Source of the DNA: Mucilaginibacter_A sp050954285
GTDB lineage: Bacteria; Bacteroidota; Bacteroidia; Sphingobacteriales; Sphingobacteriaceae
Reading direction: 5' to 3'
Length of the DNA stretch: 64,000 bases
Assembly (NCBI GenBank): GCA_050954285.1
Contig: JBPBPL010000032.1
Span: 6,780 to 70,779, forward strand
Shown one piece after another: positions 27,682 through 36,700 of the stretch. Position 1 is the stretch's first letter. Each line of letters opens with the position of its first letter. Position numbers and translations under genes: made by a program. The notes beneath the pieces were generated by a model that saw nothing but the letters and a program-made list of their open reading frames with translations, ran no database searches and had not been told where the DNA came from.

Positions 27682-28857
27682 TTGCACCTCATCCTCTTTA
27701 CTCATCCTAAATTTTTAGGCCACCAAAGTATGCCCCGTTTTGCTAATATGCTGGCAGAAGGCATGAAAAAACGAGGACACCAAGTAGAAATTTTGTCTCC
27801 GGAACCAAAGTTTTACAACTTACCGCTTCCTAAAGCTTTTAAAAAATGGTTAGGCTATTTAGATCAATATATTGTTTTTCCAGCTCAGGTACGAAAACAT
27901 TTAAAAACTATCCCTAAAAACAGCTTGTTCGTATTAACCGATCATGCGCTTGGCCCGTGGTTGCCTTTGGTTTCAAACAAAGCGCATATTGTACATTGCC
28001 ATGATTTTATTGCCCAACAATCAGTATTAGGTTTGATTCCTGAAAACAATGTTTCCTGGTCGGGTAAATTATATCAGAATTATATACGTAAGGGTTACGT
28101 TAAAGCAAAAAATTTTATTTCTGTTTCTAAAAAAACACAGTCAGATCTGCACCAGTTTGTTGAGCCAAATTTTATCCGGTCGGAAGTCGTTTATAATGGC
28201 TTAAATCAATCATTCAGTCCAAAACCCGTAATTCAGGCCAGAATAGAAATGAGCAAAGAAACAGGTTTAAACCTATCAAACGGATACCTTTTACACATCG
28301 GCGGAAACCAGTTTTATAAAAACCGGACTGGTGTGATAGCAATTTACGATGCCTGGAGAGACAGCACCAATCATATACTGCCACTCCTATTGATCGGAGA
28401 ATCGCCGGGCGAGAATATTCTAATGAGAATCAACGCTTCCAACTATAAATCAGATATTTATACATTTAATCAAATCGAGGATAGGCTTATTAGTTCAGCC
28501 TATTCCGGGGCCACCGTCTTCCTTTTTCCATCTTTAACAGAAGGTTTTGGCTGGCCGATTGCAGAGGCGATGGCTTGTGGCTGCCCGGTAATTACTACGA
28601 ATGAAGCACCAATGACAGAAGTTGCCGGCTATGCCGGATTTTTGATTCCGAAACAAGCCTTAAATACGTTAGAAGTAGAAAATTGGGCTATTAATGCTGC
28701 AAAAATGGTTGAAAAAATTATCTCATTTTCTGCGGATGAGCGGCAAAAAACGATTAATGCCGGAATTGAAAATGCCAAACGATTTACTACAGAACATGCG
28801 CTTGATCAGGTAGAAAGTATTTACAAAAGCATTCTTGCAGAATATCGAACTAAATGA
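27682..28857 (+). CDS. GT4 family glycosyltransferase
   Basis: The 391-residue GT-B protein starts at TTG (LHLILFTHPKFLGHQSMPRF). The donor domain has GYLLHIGGNQFYKNRTGVIA near residue 205 and the E-x7-E motif in LTEGFGWPIAEAMACGCPVI near residue 287. It overlaps the next gene by 4 bp (ATGA), so the pair is translationally coupled. Confidence 0.87.
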   Translation: MHLILFTHPKFLGHQSMPRFANMLAEGMKKRGHQVEILSPEPKFYNLPLPKAFKKWLGYLDQYIVFPAQVRKHLKTIPKNSLFVLTDHALGPWLPLVSNKAHIVHCHDFIAQQSVLGLIPENNVSWSGKLYQNYIRKGYVKAKNFISVSKKTQSDLHQFVEPNFIRSEVVYNGLNQSFSPKPVIQARIEMSKETGLNLSNGYLLHIGGNQFYKNRTGVIAIYDAWRDSTNHILPLLLIGESPGENILMRINASNYKSDIYTFNQIEDRLISSAYSGATVFLFPSLTEGFGWPIAEAMACGCPVITTNEAPMTEVAGYAGFLIPKQALNTLEVENWAINAAKMVEKIISFSADERQKTINAGIENAKRFTTEHALDQVESIYKSILAEYRTK

Positions 28858-30074
28858 AACTGCTTCACATAACTGCCAGTATGAACCCAAAACTAGGGGG
28901 CGTTTGCCAGGCATTAAGAACCATGATTAAGGGGCTGAAAAAATATACGGATGTACAAAATGAAGTACTTAGTTTTGATGAGCCTGATGCTTCTTTTATC
29001 GATGAAAAACTTGTTTTGGTGCATGCTTTAGGTGCTGGTAAAGGCCCATGGTTTTACAATTCCGGCTATAAATCCTGGCTTTTGCAGCATTTGCAAAGGT
29101 TCGATGTAGTGATTTTGCATGGTTTATGGAATTATCAAGGATATGGTTTGATAAAGGCGATAAAGCAATTACAAACTACAAATGCTTCTTTTAGTACTAA
29201 ACTTTTTGTAATGCCGCATGGGATGCTGGATCCTTATTTTCAAAAAGCTGCCGGTAGAAAGTTGAAAGCAATTAGAAATTGGGTTTACTGGAAATTAATT
29301 GAAAATCAGGTAGTTAATATGGCTTCCGGATTGCTTTTTACTTGTGAAGCCGAATTGCAACTGGCCAAGCAAACGTTTTTTCCGTATTTGCCCAAAAAAG
29401 AACTGGTGGTTGGTTTAGGTGTAGAAGAACCACCTGCTTTTGATTTACCAATGCGTGAAGCATTTTTAAGTAAATGTGCCGGTTTAAATCAAAATCCTTA
29501 TCTATTATTTATCAGTCGGCTTCACCCCAAAAAAGGAGTTGATTTATTGGTAAATGCTTATAAAGATCAAATTAATAACGCAAATAATAATGCTGTTTTT
29601 ATCGAATATAACTTGGCTAAAACAAAATTAGTAATTGCAGGGCCTGGTTTAGAAACGCCTTACGGTCAGCAAATTAAAGCTGCAGCTGCTAAGTTGCAAG
29701 AGCCTGAACAGCAAATATTTTTTCCTGAAATGTTAACCGGAGATGCAAAATGGGGTGCCTTTCATGGTTGTGAGGCTTTTATTTTACCCAGCCATCAGGA
29801 AAATTTTGGTATTGCCGTAGTGGAGGCTTTGGCTTGTGGTAAGCCGGTGTTAATTTCAAATCAAATTAATATTTATACAGAAATAAGTAATTGTAATGCT
29901 GGTTTTGTAGCAAATGACACTTTTGAGGGCACAAAAAAACTACTGATAAAATGGAATGGTTTATCAGCGAAGCAAAAAACGGAGATGGGAAAAAATGCAA
30001 GAAAATGCTACGAAAAACATTTTGCTGTTGATCCGGCAGCTCAGAAATTATTGAATGCAATTACTGCGGTATAA
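28854..30074 (+). CDS. GT4 family glycosyltransferase
   Basis: The 406-residue GT-B protein begins KLLHITASMNPKLGGVCQAL. The donor domain has YLLFISRLHPKKGVDLLVNA near residue 215 and the E-x7-E motif in QENFGIAVVEALACGKPVLI near residue 318. Two exact copies of the iterated motif lie inside on the opposite strand (28987-29000 and 29590-29603). A 199-bp gap follows. Confidence 0.87.
   Translation: MKLLHITASMNPKLGGVCQALRTMIKGLKKYTDVQNEVLSFDEPDASFIDEKLVLVHALGAGKGPWFYNSGYKSWLLQHLQRFDVVILHGLWNYQGYGLIKAIKQLQTTNASFSTKLFVMPHGMLDPYFQKAAGRKLKAIRNWVYWKLIENQVVNMASGLLFTCEAELQLAKQTFFPYLPKKELVVGLGVEEPPAFDLPMREAFLSKCAGLNQNPYLLFISRLHPKKGVDLLVNAYKDQINNANNNAVFIEYNLAKTKLVIAGPGLETPYGQQIKAAAAKLQEPEQQIFFPEMLTGDAKWGAFHGCEAFILPSHQENFGIAVVEALACGKPVLISNQINIYTEISNCNAGFVANDTFEGTKKLLIKWNGLSAKQKTEMGKNARKCYEKHFAVDPAAQKLLNAITAV
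28987..29000 (-). repeat. Iterated motif (in gene, opposite strand)
   Basis: Exact match GATAAAAGAAGCAT on the minus strand; on the plus strand it encodes DASFI of the GT4 enzyme. Confidence 0.75.
29590..29603 (-). repeat. Iterated motif (in gene, opposite strand)
   Basis: Exact match GATAAAAACAGCAT on the minus strand; on the plus strand it encodes NAVFI of the same GT4 enzyme. Confidence 0.75.
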
Positions 30075-30273
30075 TTACAGCCTGCGCACTTTTAACCACA
30101 TGGAGCAGGCCATTCAGTCAAACAGAACACAGTAAATTAAAATTTATCAAAAATTAAGCTTATAATTGCTATTTGTACGCAGCTATTAGCTTTTTCTTTG
30201 TATAGTTAATAATTGCATTTTTATTAATCTTTCGTTCAAAAAAGTAGTATAAAAGAAGTATGGTAATTTTTTA

Positions 30274-30822
30274 ATGCAAACTGATCTTTCAAAATTTTCG
30301 ATAGGTAATTATGCGGCTGGTCCAAAATGGAAAGTTTTTACTTGGCATTTTATCAATTATTTTATTTTTAACAGTGGTTTTCCGTGGCCATATTCCTTAA
30401 AAAGAGGTCTGCTGAGTTTGTTTGGTGCAAAAATCGGCAAGGGTTTGGTTATTAAAACAAAGGTGCGCATTAAAAACCCGTGGAGATTGATTATTGGAGA
30501 AAATTGTTGGATTGGCGAATCTGTTTGGATTGATAACCTGGAAGATATATTTATGGGAAATAATGTTTGCTTATCACAAGGATCTATGCTGCTCACTGGT
30601 AATCATGATTATACTATTAGTGATTTTCCTTACAGATTAGGAAAAATTATTTTAGAAGATGGTGTTTGGATTGGTGCAAAATCGATTGTATGTCCTGGCG
30701 TTGTTTGCAAATCACATGCTATTTTAACAGTCAATTCCGTAGCTACCAAAGAGTTGATGCAATGGACTATTAATTCAGGAAATCCGGCAGTTTACATCCG
30801 CGACCGCAAATCTGTAGGTTAG
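30274..30822 (+). CDS. WcaF-like hexapeptide acyltransferase
   Basis: The 182-residue protein has the WcaF-type N-terminus (GPKWKVFTWHFINYFIFNSG), then a left-handed beta helix (GAKIGKGLVIKTKVRIKNP, IGENCWIGESVWIDNLEDI). The active-site-like segment is LLTGNHDYTISDFPYRLG, followed by VWIGAKSIVCPGV. WcaF proteins are putative colanic-acid acetyltransferases, and the neighbouring WcaI-like gene supports this type. A motif variant (TATAAAAGAAGTAT) ends 12 bp before the ATG. Confidence 0.85.
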   Translation: MQTDLSKFSIGNYAAGPKWKVFTWHFINYFIFNSGFPWPYSLKRGLLSLFGAKIGKGLVIKTKVRIKNPWRLIIGENCWIGESVWIDNLEDIFMGNNVCLSQGSMLLTGNHDYTISDFPYRLGKIILEDGVWIGAKSIVCPGVVCKSHAILTVNSVATKELMQWTINSGNPAVYIRDRKSVG

Positions 30823-30834
30823 TTTTTATTTTTA

Positions 30835-32091
30835 ATGGCACAGAAAAGAATTTTATTAATTGGAGGAAATTTTTATCCTGAACTAACCGGAATAGGCAAA
30901 TACAATGGTGAAATGATGGATTGGCTTGCTGAAGACGGTAATATTTGTACCGTAATTACCACTTATCCATATTACCCCGATTGGAAAATAAAAGAACCAT
31001 ATTATAAAAAATCTTTTTGGTTTAGCAGAGGGTATAAAGCCACTAATTCTGGCAAAGGTAACGCTATAAAAATTTACCGTTGTCCTCATTTTGTTCCTGC
31101 AAATCCTTCAGGACTAACCCGGATACTTTCAGATATTTCGTTTTGCCTGTCATGCGTAGCCATGGTATTTTTGGCACTTTTCAAAAAGAAATATGATTAT
31201 GTTATTACAGTTTCTCCACCGTTTCTGACTGGCCTTTTGGCTGTTATTTATAAGAAAATTAAAGGTGCAAAATTTTTCTATCATGTTCAGGATCTTCAAA
31301 TTGATGCTGCTGCAGATTTGCAAATGATTAAATCTCGTATGTTAATTAAAGTACTTTTTAGTATCGAAAGGTTTATTATGAAACATGCAGATATGATTAG
31401 TAGCATTTCTGAAGGAATGATTGCAAGAATCAAAGAGAAATCAGGAAAATCAAATGTCAGCTTCTTCCCAAATTGGGTAGATCCTACTGTCTTTTATCCC
31501 ATTACAGAAAAACAGCCATTAAAAGAAGCATTTGGATTTAACTCTGAGGATAAAGTTATTCTTTACTCGGGTGCCATTGGAGAAAAGCAAGGTTTGGAAG
31601 CAATTCTCCACACAGCGGATTCTTTAAAAAATATTTTAAACTTAAAGTTTATCATTTGTGGTTCTGGCCCGTATAAGAAAAAGTTAGAAGCTTTGAAAGC
31701 CTCTTTACAGATCAATAATGTACTATTTATGCCATTACAACCAGCAGATAAATTAAACAGTTTTTTAAATATGGCTGATGTCCATTTAGTTATTCAAAAA
31801 ACCAACGCAAGTGATTTAGTAATGCCTTCCAAGCTTACTCCAATATTAGCTGTTGGAGGCCTTGCGGTTATTACGGCGCCTGTGTTATCTAGCCTTTATA
31901 AAATTATTAACTATAACCAAATGGGTGTGTTAGCAGAGCCGGAAAATCAAGGTGCTTTAACACAGGCAATACAATTAGCTCTAAATCAACCTGATAGAAC
32001 AATAAACAATAATGCAAGAAACTATGCTAAAAAATATCTTTCTATTAATGAAATACTAAGGAAATATACTTTGGATATGGCTGCTTCATAA
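30835..32091 (+). CDS. wcaI: WcaI-like GT4 glycosyltransferase
   Basis: The 418-residue GT-B protein matches the WcaI pattern: ILLIGGNFYPELTGIGKYNG, ICTVITTYPYYPDWKI, FYHVQDLQIDAAADLQMI near residue 142, and donor-domain VILYSGAIGEKQGLEAILHT near residue 241. WcaI is proposed to add fucose in colanic acid. Near residue 330 the usual E-x7-E is replaced by KTNASDLVMPSKLTPILAVG, as in the WcaI subgroup. It follows the WcaF-like gene by 12 bp and is followed by a terminator. Confidence 0.85.
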   Translation: MAQKRILLIGGNFYPELTGIGKYNGEMMDWLAEDGNICTVITTYPYYPDWKIKEPYYKKSFWFSRGYKATNSGKGNAIKIYRCPHFVPANPSGLTRILSDISFCLSCVAMVFLALFKKKYDYVITVSPPFLTGLLAVIYKKIKGAKFFYHVQDLQIDAAADLQMIKSRMLIKVLFSIERFIMKHADMISSISEGMIARIKEKSGKSNVSFFPNWVDPTVFYPITEKQPLKEAFGFNSEDKVILYSGAIGEKQGLEAILHTADSLKNILNLKFIICGSGPYKKKLEALKASLQINNVLFMPLQPADKLNSFLNMADVHLVIQKTNASDLVMPSKLTPILAVGGLAVITAPVLSSLYKIINYNQMGVLAEPENQGALTQAIQLALNQPDRTINNNARNYAKKYLSINEILRKYTLDMAAS

Positions 32092-32183
32092 AAATAAAAT
32101 TTTGTAAATCAGTTATTTACAGAGTTAATTAATCTACTTGTAACTTTATTTAAAATACAATTAGATCAATTTCAATGCAATTT

Positions 32184-32221
32184 AAAAGTTCTTAAACTGA
32201 TAATATAATTTAAGAACTTTT
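32184..32221. terminator. Bidirectional-type hairpin between wcaI and wcaJ
   Basis: A perfect 13-bp stem (32184-32196 with 32209-32221) with a 12-base loop ends in a short T run. It sits 93 bp after the WcaI stop codon. It separates the glycosyltransferase string from the wcaJ-gmd-fcl unit. Confidence 0.7.
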
Positions 32222-32271
32222 ATTACATATTTATCATTTCATAAACCTTGTTTTAAGGTTGTTACCCAAAT

Positions 32272-33669
32272 ATGGAAAACCGTTATATATTTTTTTTAAT
32301 TGTTTTACTCTTTCTGGGTGATATCATTGCAATCAATTGTTCGTTTATGATTGCTTTTTTCTGGGATAGCCAGCGTAATACAATCATCCAATCTTCGCAC
32401 TATAATATTGATTTATTAATTTTTAATGCTACCTGGATTGTATCAGCTTTTTTCATGCAACTGTATCATCGGGAAACAGCGCAAAGAACCGAATTCATTT
32501 TTCAGAAAAGCTGGAGAGCAATTGTTTTACATGCGCTGACTTTTAATGTTGTAATTCTTCTTACTAATTATGCATCTTATTCAAAAAGCTTTTTGATCTA
32601 TATTTTTGCTTTTGAAATATGTGGTTTCACAATCAGCAGATTTGTAATTACAGCATTTGAACAATATCACATTAAAAGAGTAAAATTCAAGAAAAAAATT
32701 GCAATTATAGGATATAATGAAACTGCAAAAAGACTGGCGGATTATTTTATCAAAAATCAAATGTCATACAATTTTTCCGGTTTTTTTGATCATACTGAAA
32801 AGAGCTATATTGATAAATCAAATCAAGAAATCATCAGGCCAATAGAAAGTTTAATGGAATTTGCAGCTGAAAATGATGTTGCAGAAGTTTATTCAACCTT
32901 ATTTCCGGAGGATTACCATAACATGGGTAATCTGCTTGCTGTGGCAGAGCAGAATTGTGTAAGATTTAAATTTATTCCTGATGTCACCAAAATCATTAAT
33001 TCTGATTATTCTATTGATACCTATTTTGACGAGATACCGGTTTTAAGCACACGTTCTGAGCCTTTAGAACATATAATCAACCGGATTATCAAACGTTCTT
33101 TTGATATACTTTTTAGTTTAGGAGTCATAATTTTCCTGCTTTCCTGGCTTATCCCTATTTTAAGCATTATTATTAAAATGCAATCAAAAGGCCCTGTGTT
33201 TTTTATGCAATTGCGTTCAGGACGGGATAATAAACCTTTCTGGTGTTATAAATTCAGGAGCATGACCATGAATTCAGATACAGAACATATTCAGGCTACA
33301 AAAGGAGATTCCAGAGTAACCAGTATTGGTGCTTTTATGCGAAAAACCAGTATTGATGAACTACCGCAGTTTTTTAACGTATTGATGGGAAATATGAGTA
33401 TTGTTGGCCCACGGCCGCACATGCTAAAACATACAGATGAATACAAAGCTATTGTTCATCAATACATGGTTAGACAACTGCTCAAGCCTGGAATTACAGG
33501 TTGGGCACAGGTAAGCGGTTATCGTGGTGAAACAAAAGACCACAAGCAAATGGTGAAACGTGTGGAACATGATATTTGGTACATCGAAAACTGGTCAATT
33601 ATGTTGGACATTAAAATTATATTTTTGACCATCATCAATACAGCTAAAGGGGAAGAAAATGCTTATTAA
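32272..33669 (+). CDS. wcaJ: WcaJ-like initiating phosphoglycosyltransferase
   Basis: The 465-residue protein has four N-terminal membrane helices (residues 5-120), a Rossmann-like middle domain (KIAIIGYNETAKRLADYF near 142) and a C-terminal bacterial sugar transferase domain from about 270 (KRSFDILFSLGV, FFMQLRSGRDNKPFWCYKFR, RKTSIDELPQFFNVLMGNMS, VGPRPHM, KPGITGWAQVSGYRGET). The family moves hexose-1-phosphate from UDP-hexose to undecaprenyl phosphate and so starts the repeat unit. It is the first gene after the hairpin at 32184 and leads the gmd-fcl group. Confidence 0.92.
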   Translation: MENRYIFFLIVLLFLGDIIAINCSFMIAFFWDSQRNTIIQSSHYNIDLLIFNATWIVSAFFMQLYHRETAQRTEFIFQKSWRAIVLHALTFNVVILLTNYASYSKSFLIYIFAFEICGFTISRFVITAFEQYHIKRVKFKKKIAIIGYNETAKRLADYFIKNQMSYNFSGFFDHTEKSYIDKSNQEIIRPIESLMEFAAENDVAEVYSTLFPEDYHNMGNLLAVAEQNCVRFKFIPDVTKIINSDYSIDTYFDEIPVLSTRSEPLEHIINRIIKRSFDILFSLGVIIFLLSWLIPILSIIIKMQSKGPVFFMQLRSGRDNKPFWCYKFRSMTMNSDTEHIQATKGDSRVTSIGAFMRKTSIDELPQFFNVLMGNMSIVGPRPHMLKHTDEYKAIVHQYMVRQLLKPGITGWAQVSGYRGETKDHKQMVKRVEHDIWYIENWSIMLDIKIIFLTIINTAKGEENAY

Positions 33670-33720
33670 TTTATAACATCAAAAAATTTGACAATATTAT
33701 ATTTAACTTAATCTACACAC

Positions 33721-34836
33721 ATGAAAAAGAAAGCCTTGGTTACAGGAATTACTGGTCAGGATGGTGCTTATCTCGCAGAGTTACTATTATCTAAAGACTA
33801 TGAAGTACATGGTATCAAACGCAGAAGCTCTTCATTCAACACAGATCGTATTGACCATTTATACCAGGACCCGCATGATGAAAACGTAAGTTTTTTCATG
33901 CATTATGGTGATTTATCTGATTCTACTAATCTGATCCGAATTATCCAGCAAATTCAGCCGGATGAAATATATAATCTGGGAGCTATGTCTCACGTAAAAG
34001 TGAGTTTTGATACACCAGAATATACTGCCAATGCTGACGGAATTGGAACGTTGAGAATTCTGGAAGCAGTACGTTTATTGGGGTTAACTAAAAAGACTAA
34101 AATTTATCAGGCATCAACTTCTGAACTATATGGTCTGGTTCAAGCCGTTCCTCAATCAGAAACTACACCGTTTTATCCCCGCTCTCCTTACGCTGTAGCT
34201 AAATTATATGCTTACTGGATCACGGTAAATTATCGTGAAGCTTATGATATGTTTGCCTGCAATGGAATTTTGTTTAACCACGAAAGCCCTTTGCGTGGAG
34301 AAACTTTTGTAACCCGTAAAATAACCCGTGGTGCTGCCAAAATTGCTTTAGGCTTGCAGAAAAAATTATACTTAGGCAACTTGGATGCCCGCCGTGATTG
34401 GGGTCATGCGAAAGATTATGTTGAGGCTATGTGGCTGATTTTACAACAGGAAAAACCAGAAGATTTTGTAATTGCAACTGGCGTTACTACAACTGTGCGC
34501 GACTTTGTAAAAATGGCCTTTAAAGAAACAGGTATCGAACTGGAATTTAAAGGAGAAGGTGCTGACGAAAGAGGCTATGTAGTATCTTGCAGCAATCCTG
34601 AATATCAGGTTGAACTTGGAAAAGAAGTTGTTGCAGTTGATAAAGCTTACTTCCGCCCTACTGAAGTGGAATTATTGATTGGTGATCCGACTAAATCTAT
34701 TGAGAAATTAGGTTGGAAAATTAAGTATGATTTACCAATGCTGGTACAGGATATGATGACTTCGGATATCAAACTTTTCAAAAAAGAAAGATCTTTGAGA
34801 GAATTGGGTTATACCATCAAAAATCAATACGAATAA
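33721..34836 (+). CDS. gmd: GDP-mannose 4,6-dehydratase
   Basis: The 371-residue protein is an extended short-chain dehydrogenase. It has the NADP-binding GITGQDGAYLAELL (residues 9-22), the STSELYG motif (132-138) and the catalytic YAVAK (Tyr157, Lys161). RDWGHAKDYVEAMW near residue 225 is typical of Gmd. It converts GDP-D-mannose to GDP-4-keto-6-deoxymannose, the first step to GDP-L-fucose. fcl follows 36 bp downstream, and at least three fucosyltransferases of the locus would use the product. Confidence 0.97.
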   Translation: MKKKALVTGITGQDGAYLAELLLSKDYEVHGIKRRSSSFNTDRIDHLYQDPHDENVSFFMHYGDLSDSTNLIRIIQQIQPDEIYNLGAMSHVKVSFDTPEYTANADGIGTLRILEAVRLLGLTKKTKIYQASTSELYGLVQAVPQSETTPFYPRSPYAVAKLYAYWITVNYREAYDMFACNGILFNHESPLRGETFVTRKITRGAAKIALGLQKKLYLGNLDARRDWGHAKDYVEAMWLILQQEKPEDFVIATGVTTTVRDFVKMAFKETGIELEFKGEGADERGYVVSCSNPEYQVELGKEVVAVDKAYFRPTEVELLIGDPTKSIEKLGWKIKYDLPMLVQDMMTSDIKLFKKERSLRELGYTIKNQYE

Positions 34837-34872
34837 AAATAGTTCATTTCTAATTACTCTAAAACCACAATA

Positions 34873-35817
34873 TTGGAAAAAGATGAAAAAATTTATGTAG
34901 CTGGACACAAGGGAATGGTTGGTTCAGCTATTGTGCGAAAACTGGCTGAGAAAGGCTACGCCAATATCATTACCAGAGCATCAAAAGAACTTGATTTACG
35001 TGATCAGCCAGCAGTTGCAAAATTTTTTGCGGAGGAAAAACCGGATTATGTATTTTTGGCTGCTGCAAAAGTAGGCGGCATTATAGCCAACAATACTTAC
35101 CGGGCAGATTTTATTTATGAAAATCTGGCAATCCAGAACAATATCATTCATCAGTCTTACCTTACTGGTGTAAAAAAATTGTTATTTCTGGGTTCAAGTT
35201 GTATCTATCCTAAAATGGCTCCACAACCCATTAAAGAAGAATATTTACTTACCGGCCCGCTGGAAGAAACTAACGAGCCTTACGCAATCGCCAAAATTGC
35301 CGGTATTAAAATGTGTGATGCCTATCGCGCGCAATACGGTTGTAATTACATCTCTGTAATGCCAACTAATTTGTACGGTTATAATGATAATTACCATCCG
35401 CAAAATTCGCATGTACTGCCGGCTATGATTCGTAGGTTTCACGAAGCAAAATTAAATAACCTGGATACGGTTATTATTTGGGGAACAGGTACGCCAAGAA
35501 GAGAATTTTTGTTTGCTGATGACCTGGCTGAAGCTTGTTATTATCTCATCAATAATTATAACGAACCAGCACCAATTAATGCCGGAACCGGGGTAGATAT
35601 CAGCATTGCAGAATTGGCCGAATTAATTAAAAAAATTATTGGCTTTGAAGGGAAGATTGAATATGATCATACTAAACCAGATGGTACGCCACGCAAGCTA
35701 ATGGATGTTAGTAAGTTACATGCAACTGGCTGGAAACATAGCATTGATATCGAAGAAGGCATTCGATTAGCTTACAACGATTTTTTAGAGAAGGCAGACA
35801 ACGTGGCCGTTCGGTAA
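34873..35817 (+). CDS. fcl: GDP-L-fucose synthase
   Basis: The 314-residue protein starts at TTG. It has the NADPH motif GHKGMVGSAIV (11-21), GSSCIYP (108-113) and the catalytic pair in YAIAK (Tyr137, Lys141). PTNLYGYNDNYHPQNSHVLP is the Fcl substrate-binding block. It epimerises and reduces the Gmd product to GDP-L-fucose. This is the last gene of the locus, facing mobA across the hairpin at 35828-35871. Confidence 0.97.
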   Translation: MEKDEKIYVAGHKGMVGSAIVRKLAEKGYANIITRASKELDLRDQPAVAKFFAEEKPDYVFLAAAKVGGIIANNTYRADFIYENLAIQNNIIHQSYLTGVKKLLFLGSSCIYPKMAPQPIKEEYLLTGPLEETNEPYAIAKIAGIKMCDAYRAQYGCNYISVMPTNLYGYNDNYHPQNSHVLPAMIRRFHEAKLNNLDTVIIWGTGTPRREFLFADDLAEACYYLINNYNEPAPINAGTGVDISIAELAELIKKIIGFEGKIEYDHTKPDGTPRKLMDVSKLHATGWKHSIDIEEGIRLAYNDFLEKADNVAVR

Positions 35818-35827
35818 CCCGTATCTA

Positions 35828-35871
35828 ATGCTTTTTTTATCATGTAAAATTTTACCTGATAAAAAAAGCAT
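35828..35871. terminator. Hairpin built from two iterated motifs, between convergent fcl and mobA
   Basis: ATGCTTTTTTTATCA (35828-35842) and TGATAAAAAAAGCAT (35857-35871) are perfect inverse complements with 14 bases between. A second inner complement TAAAA/TTTTA extends the stem. Both arms are exact copies of the iterated motif. A stem between two convergent genes with T runs fits a bidirectional terminator. The mobA stop codon and last codons lie in the right arm. Confidence 0.8.
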
Positions 35872-36448
35872 GTTTTAGCCGAATTTGTTCTGCTTCGGCA
35901 GGCGTATTAACATTAATTAAAGCATCAGCATTTGGTGCTTTAATTATTTTAACTTCATTCACCAGCAAAATTTTCCTTAAAGACAGCTGCTTAGTTTGAT
36001 AACTACTTTTTAGTAAATTATAACTCATTGGCTCCCAAATAGCAATTAACGGTTCTGGCAAGCCATCCACCGGACTTTCAAATACAGTTGCAATTTTAGA
36101 AGTTTCTCTTTTTTTTATTAAATAATCTAAAGTTAGCTTGTCCAGCAGCGGTAAATCACACGCCACCACCATCCAACTTTGATCAGGATATTTTTTAAAA
36201 GCTGTTAAAATTGCTTCCATCGGTCCGGAATCTTCATGCAAATCCGGCAAAACTTTATAATTAAAATCAATCTTGTGTTGCTGATCTTTTCTGCAGGAAA
36301 TAAAAACCTCGTCACAAAACGAGCTTAATAAATCTGCCAGATGATATTGCTGCTCTTTGCCGTGCCAGCAAATCCTGGCCTTACTCCTGCCCATTCTGGT
36401 GCTTTTTCCACCAGCCAAAACCAATCCTTTTAAAATTGTATTTATCAT
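35852..36448 (-). CDS. mobA: MobA-like molybdenum cofactor guanylyltransferase
   Basis: The start is taken as the ATG at 36446-36448 (MINTILKG); an upstream TTG would add four residues. The protein has the nucleotidyltransferase signature LVLAGGKSTRMGRSK at the N-terminus, LPDLHEDSGPMEAI near residue 70 and VVACDLPLLDK near residue 95. MobA attaches GMP to molybdopterin. No other molybdenum cofactor gene is in the window, so a different small-molecule nucleotidyltransferase cannot be ruled out. The last six residues, HAFFIR, are encoded by the arm of the motif hairpin, which suggests a recent extension of the reading frame. Confidence 0.8.
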   Translation of the reverse strand: MINTILKGLVLAGGKSTRMGRSKARICWHGKEQQYHLADLLSSFCDEVFISCRKDQQHKIDFNYKVLPDLHEDSGPMEAILTAFKKYPDQSWMVVACDLPLLDKLTLDYLIKKRETSKIATVFESPVDGLPEPLIAIWEPMSYNLLKSSYQTKQLSLRKILLVNEVKIIKAPNADALINVNTPAEAEQIRLKHAFFIR

Positions 36449-36460
36449 ACTCAATATCAA

Positions 36461-36655
36461 TTATCGAATTTGACTAACAAGTACTTCACACAAAACCTGA
36501 AAAATGGTTTTATTGTTAAACATGCCTACAATTGTTGTCTGCACATTCGGCAGTTCTAAACTACAGTTTCGATAAAAAATTCCAGTAACGGCTAACAGAA
36601 AAACAGGTAGTAAAAGAAGTATGTATATATTACTGTTAGATAATGTTTCTTTCAT
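36461..36655 (-). CDS. Small putative membrane protein (64 aa)
   Basis: The frame encodes one hydrophobic helix (residues 9-27, IYILLLLPVFLLAVTGIFY) followed by a polar tail with two cysteines. It ends just before mobA and starts 46 bp after the preceding unknown gene, all on the minus strand. A motif variant (AGTAAAAGAAGTAT, 36609-36622, plus strand) lies in it. No family is recognised, and it may not be a real gene. Confidence 0.35.
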   Translation of the reverse strand: MKETLSNSNIYILLLLPVFLLAVTGIFYRNCSLELPNVQTTIVGMFNNKTIFQVLCEVLVSQIR

Positions 36656-36700
36656 AATGCTGAGATTTAAATTGTTTACAATTTAGGCTGATTGCAGTTT

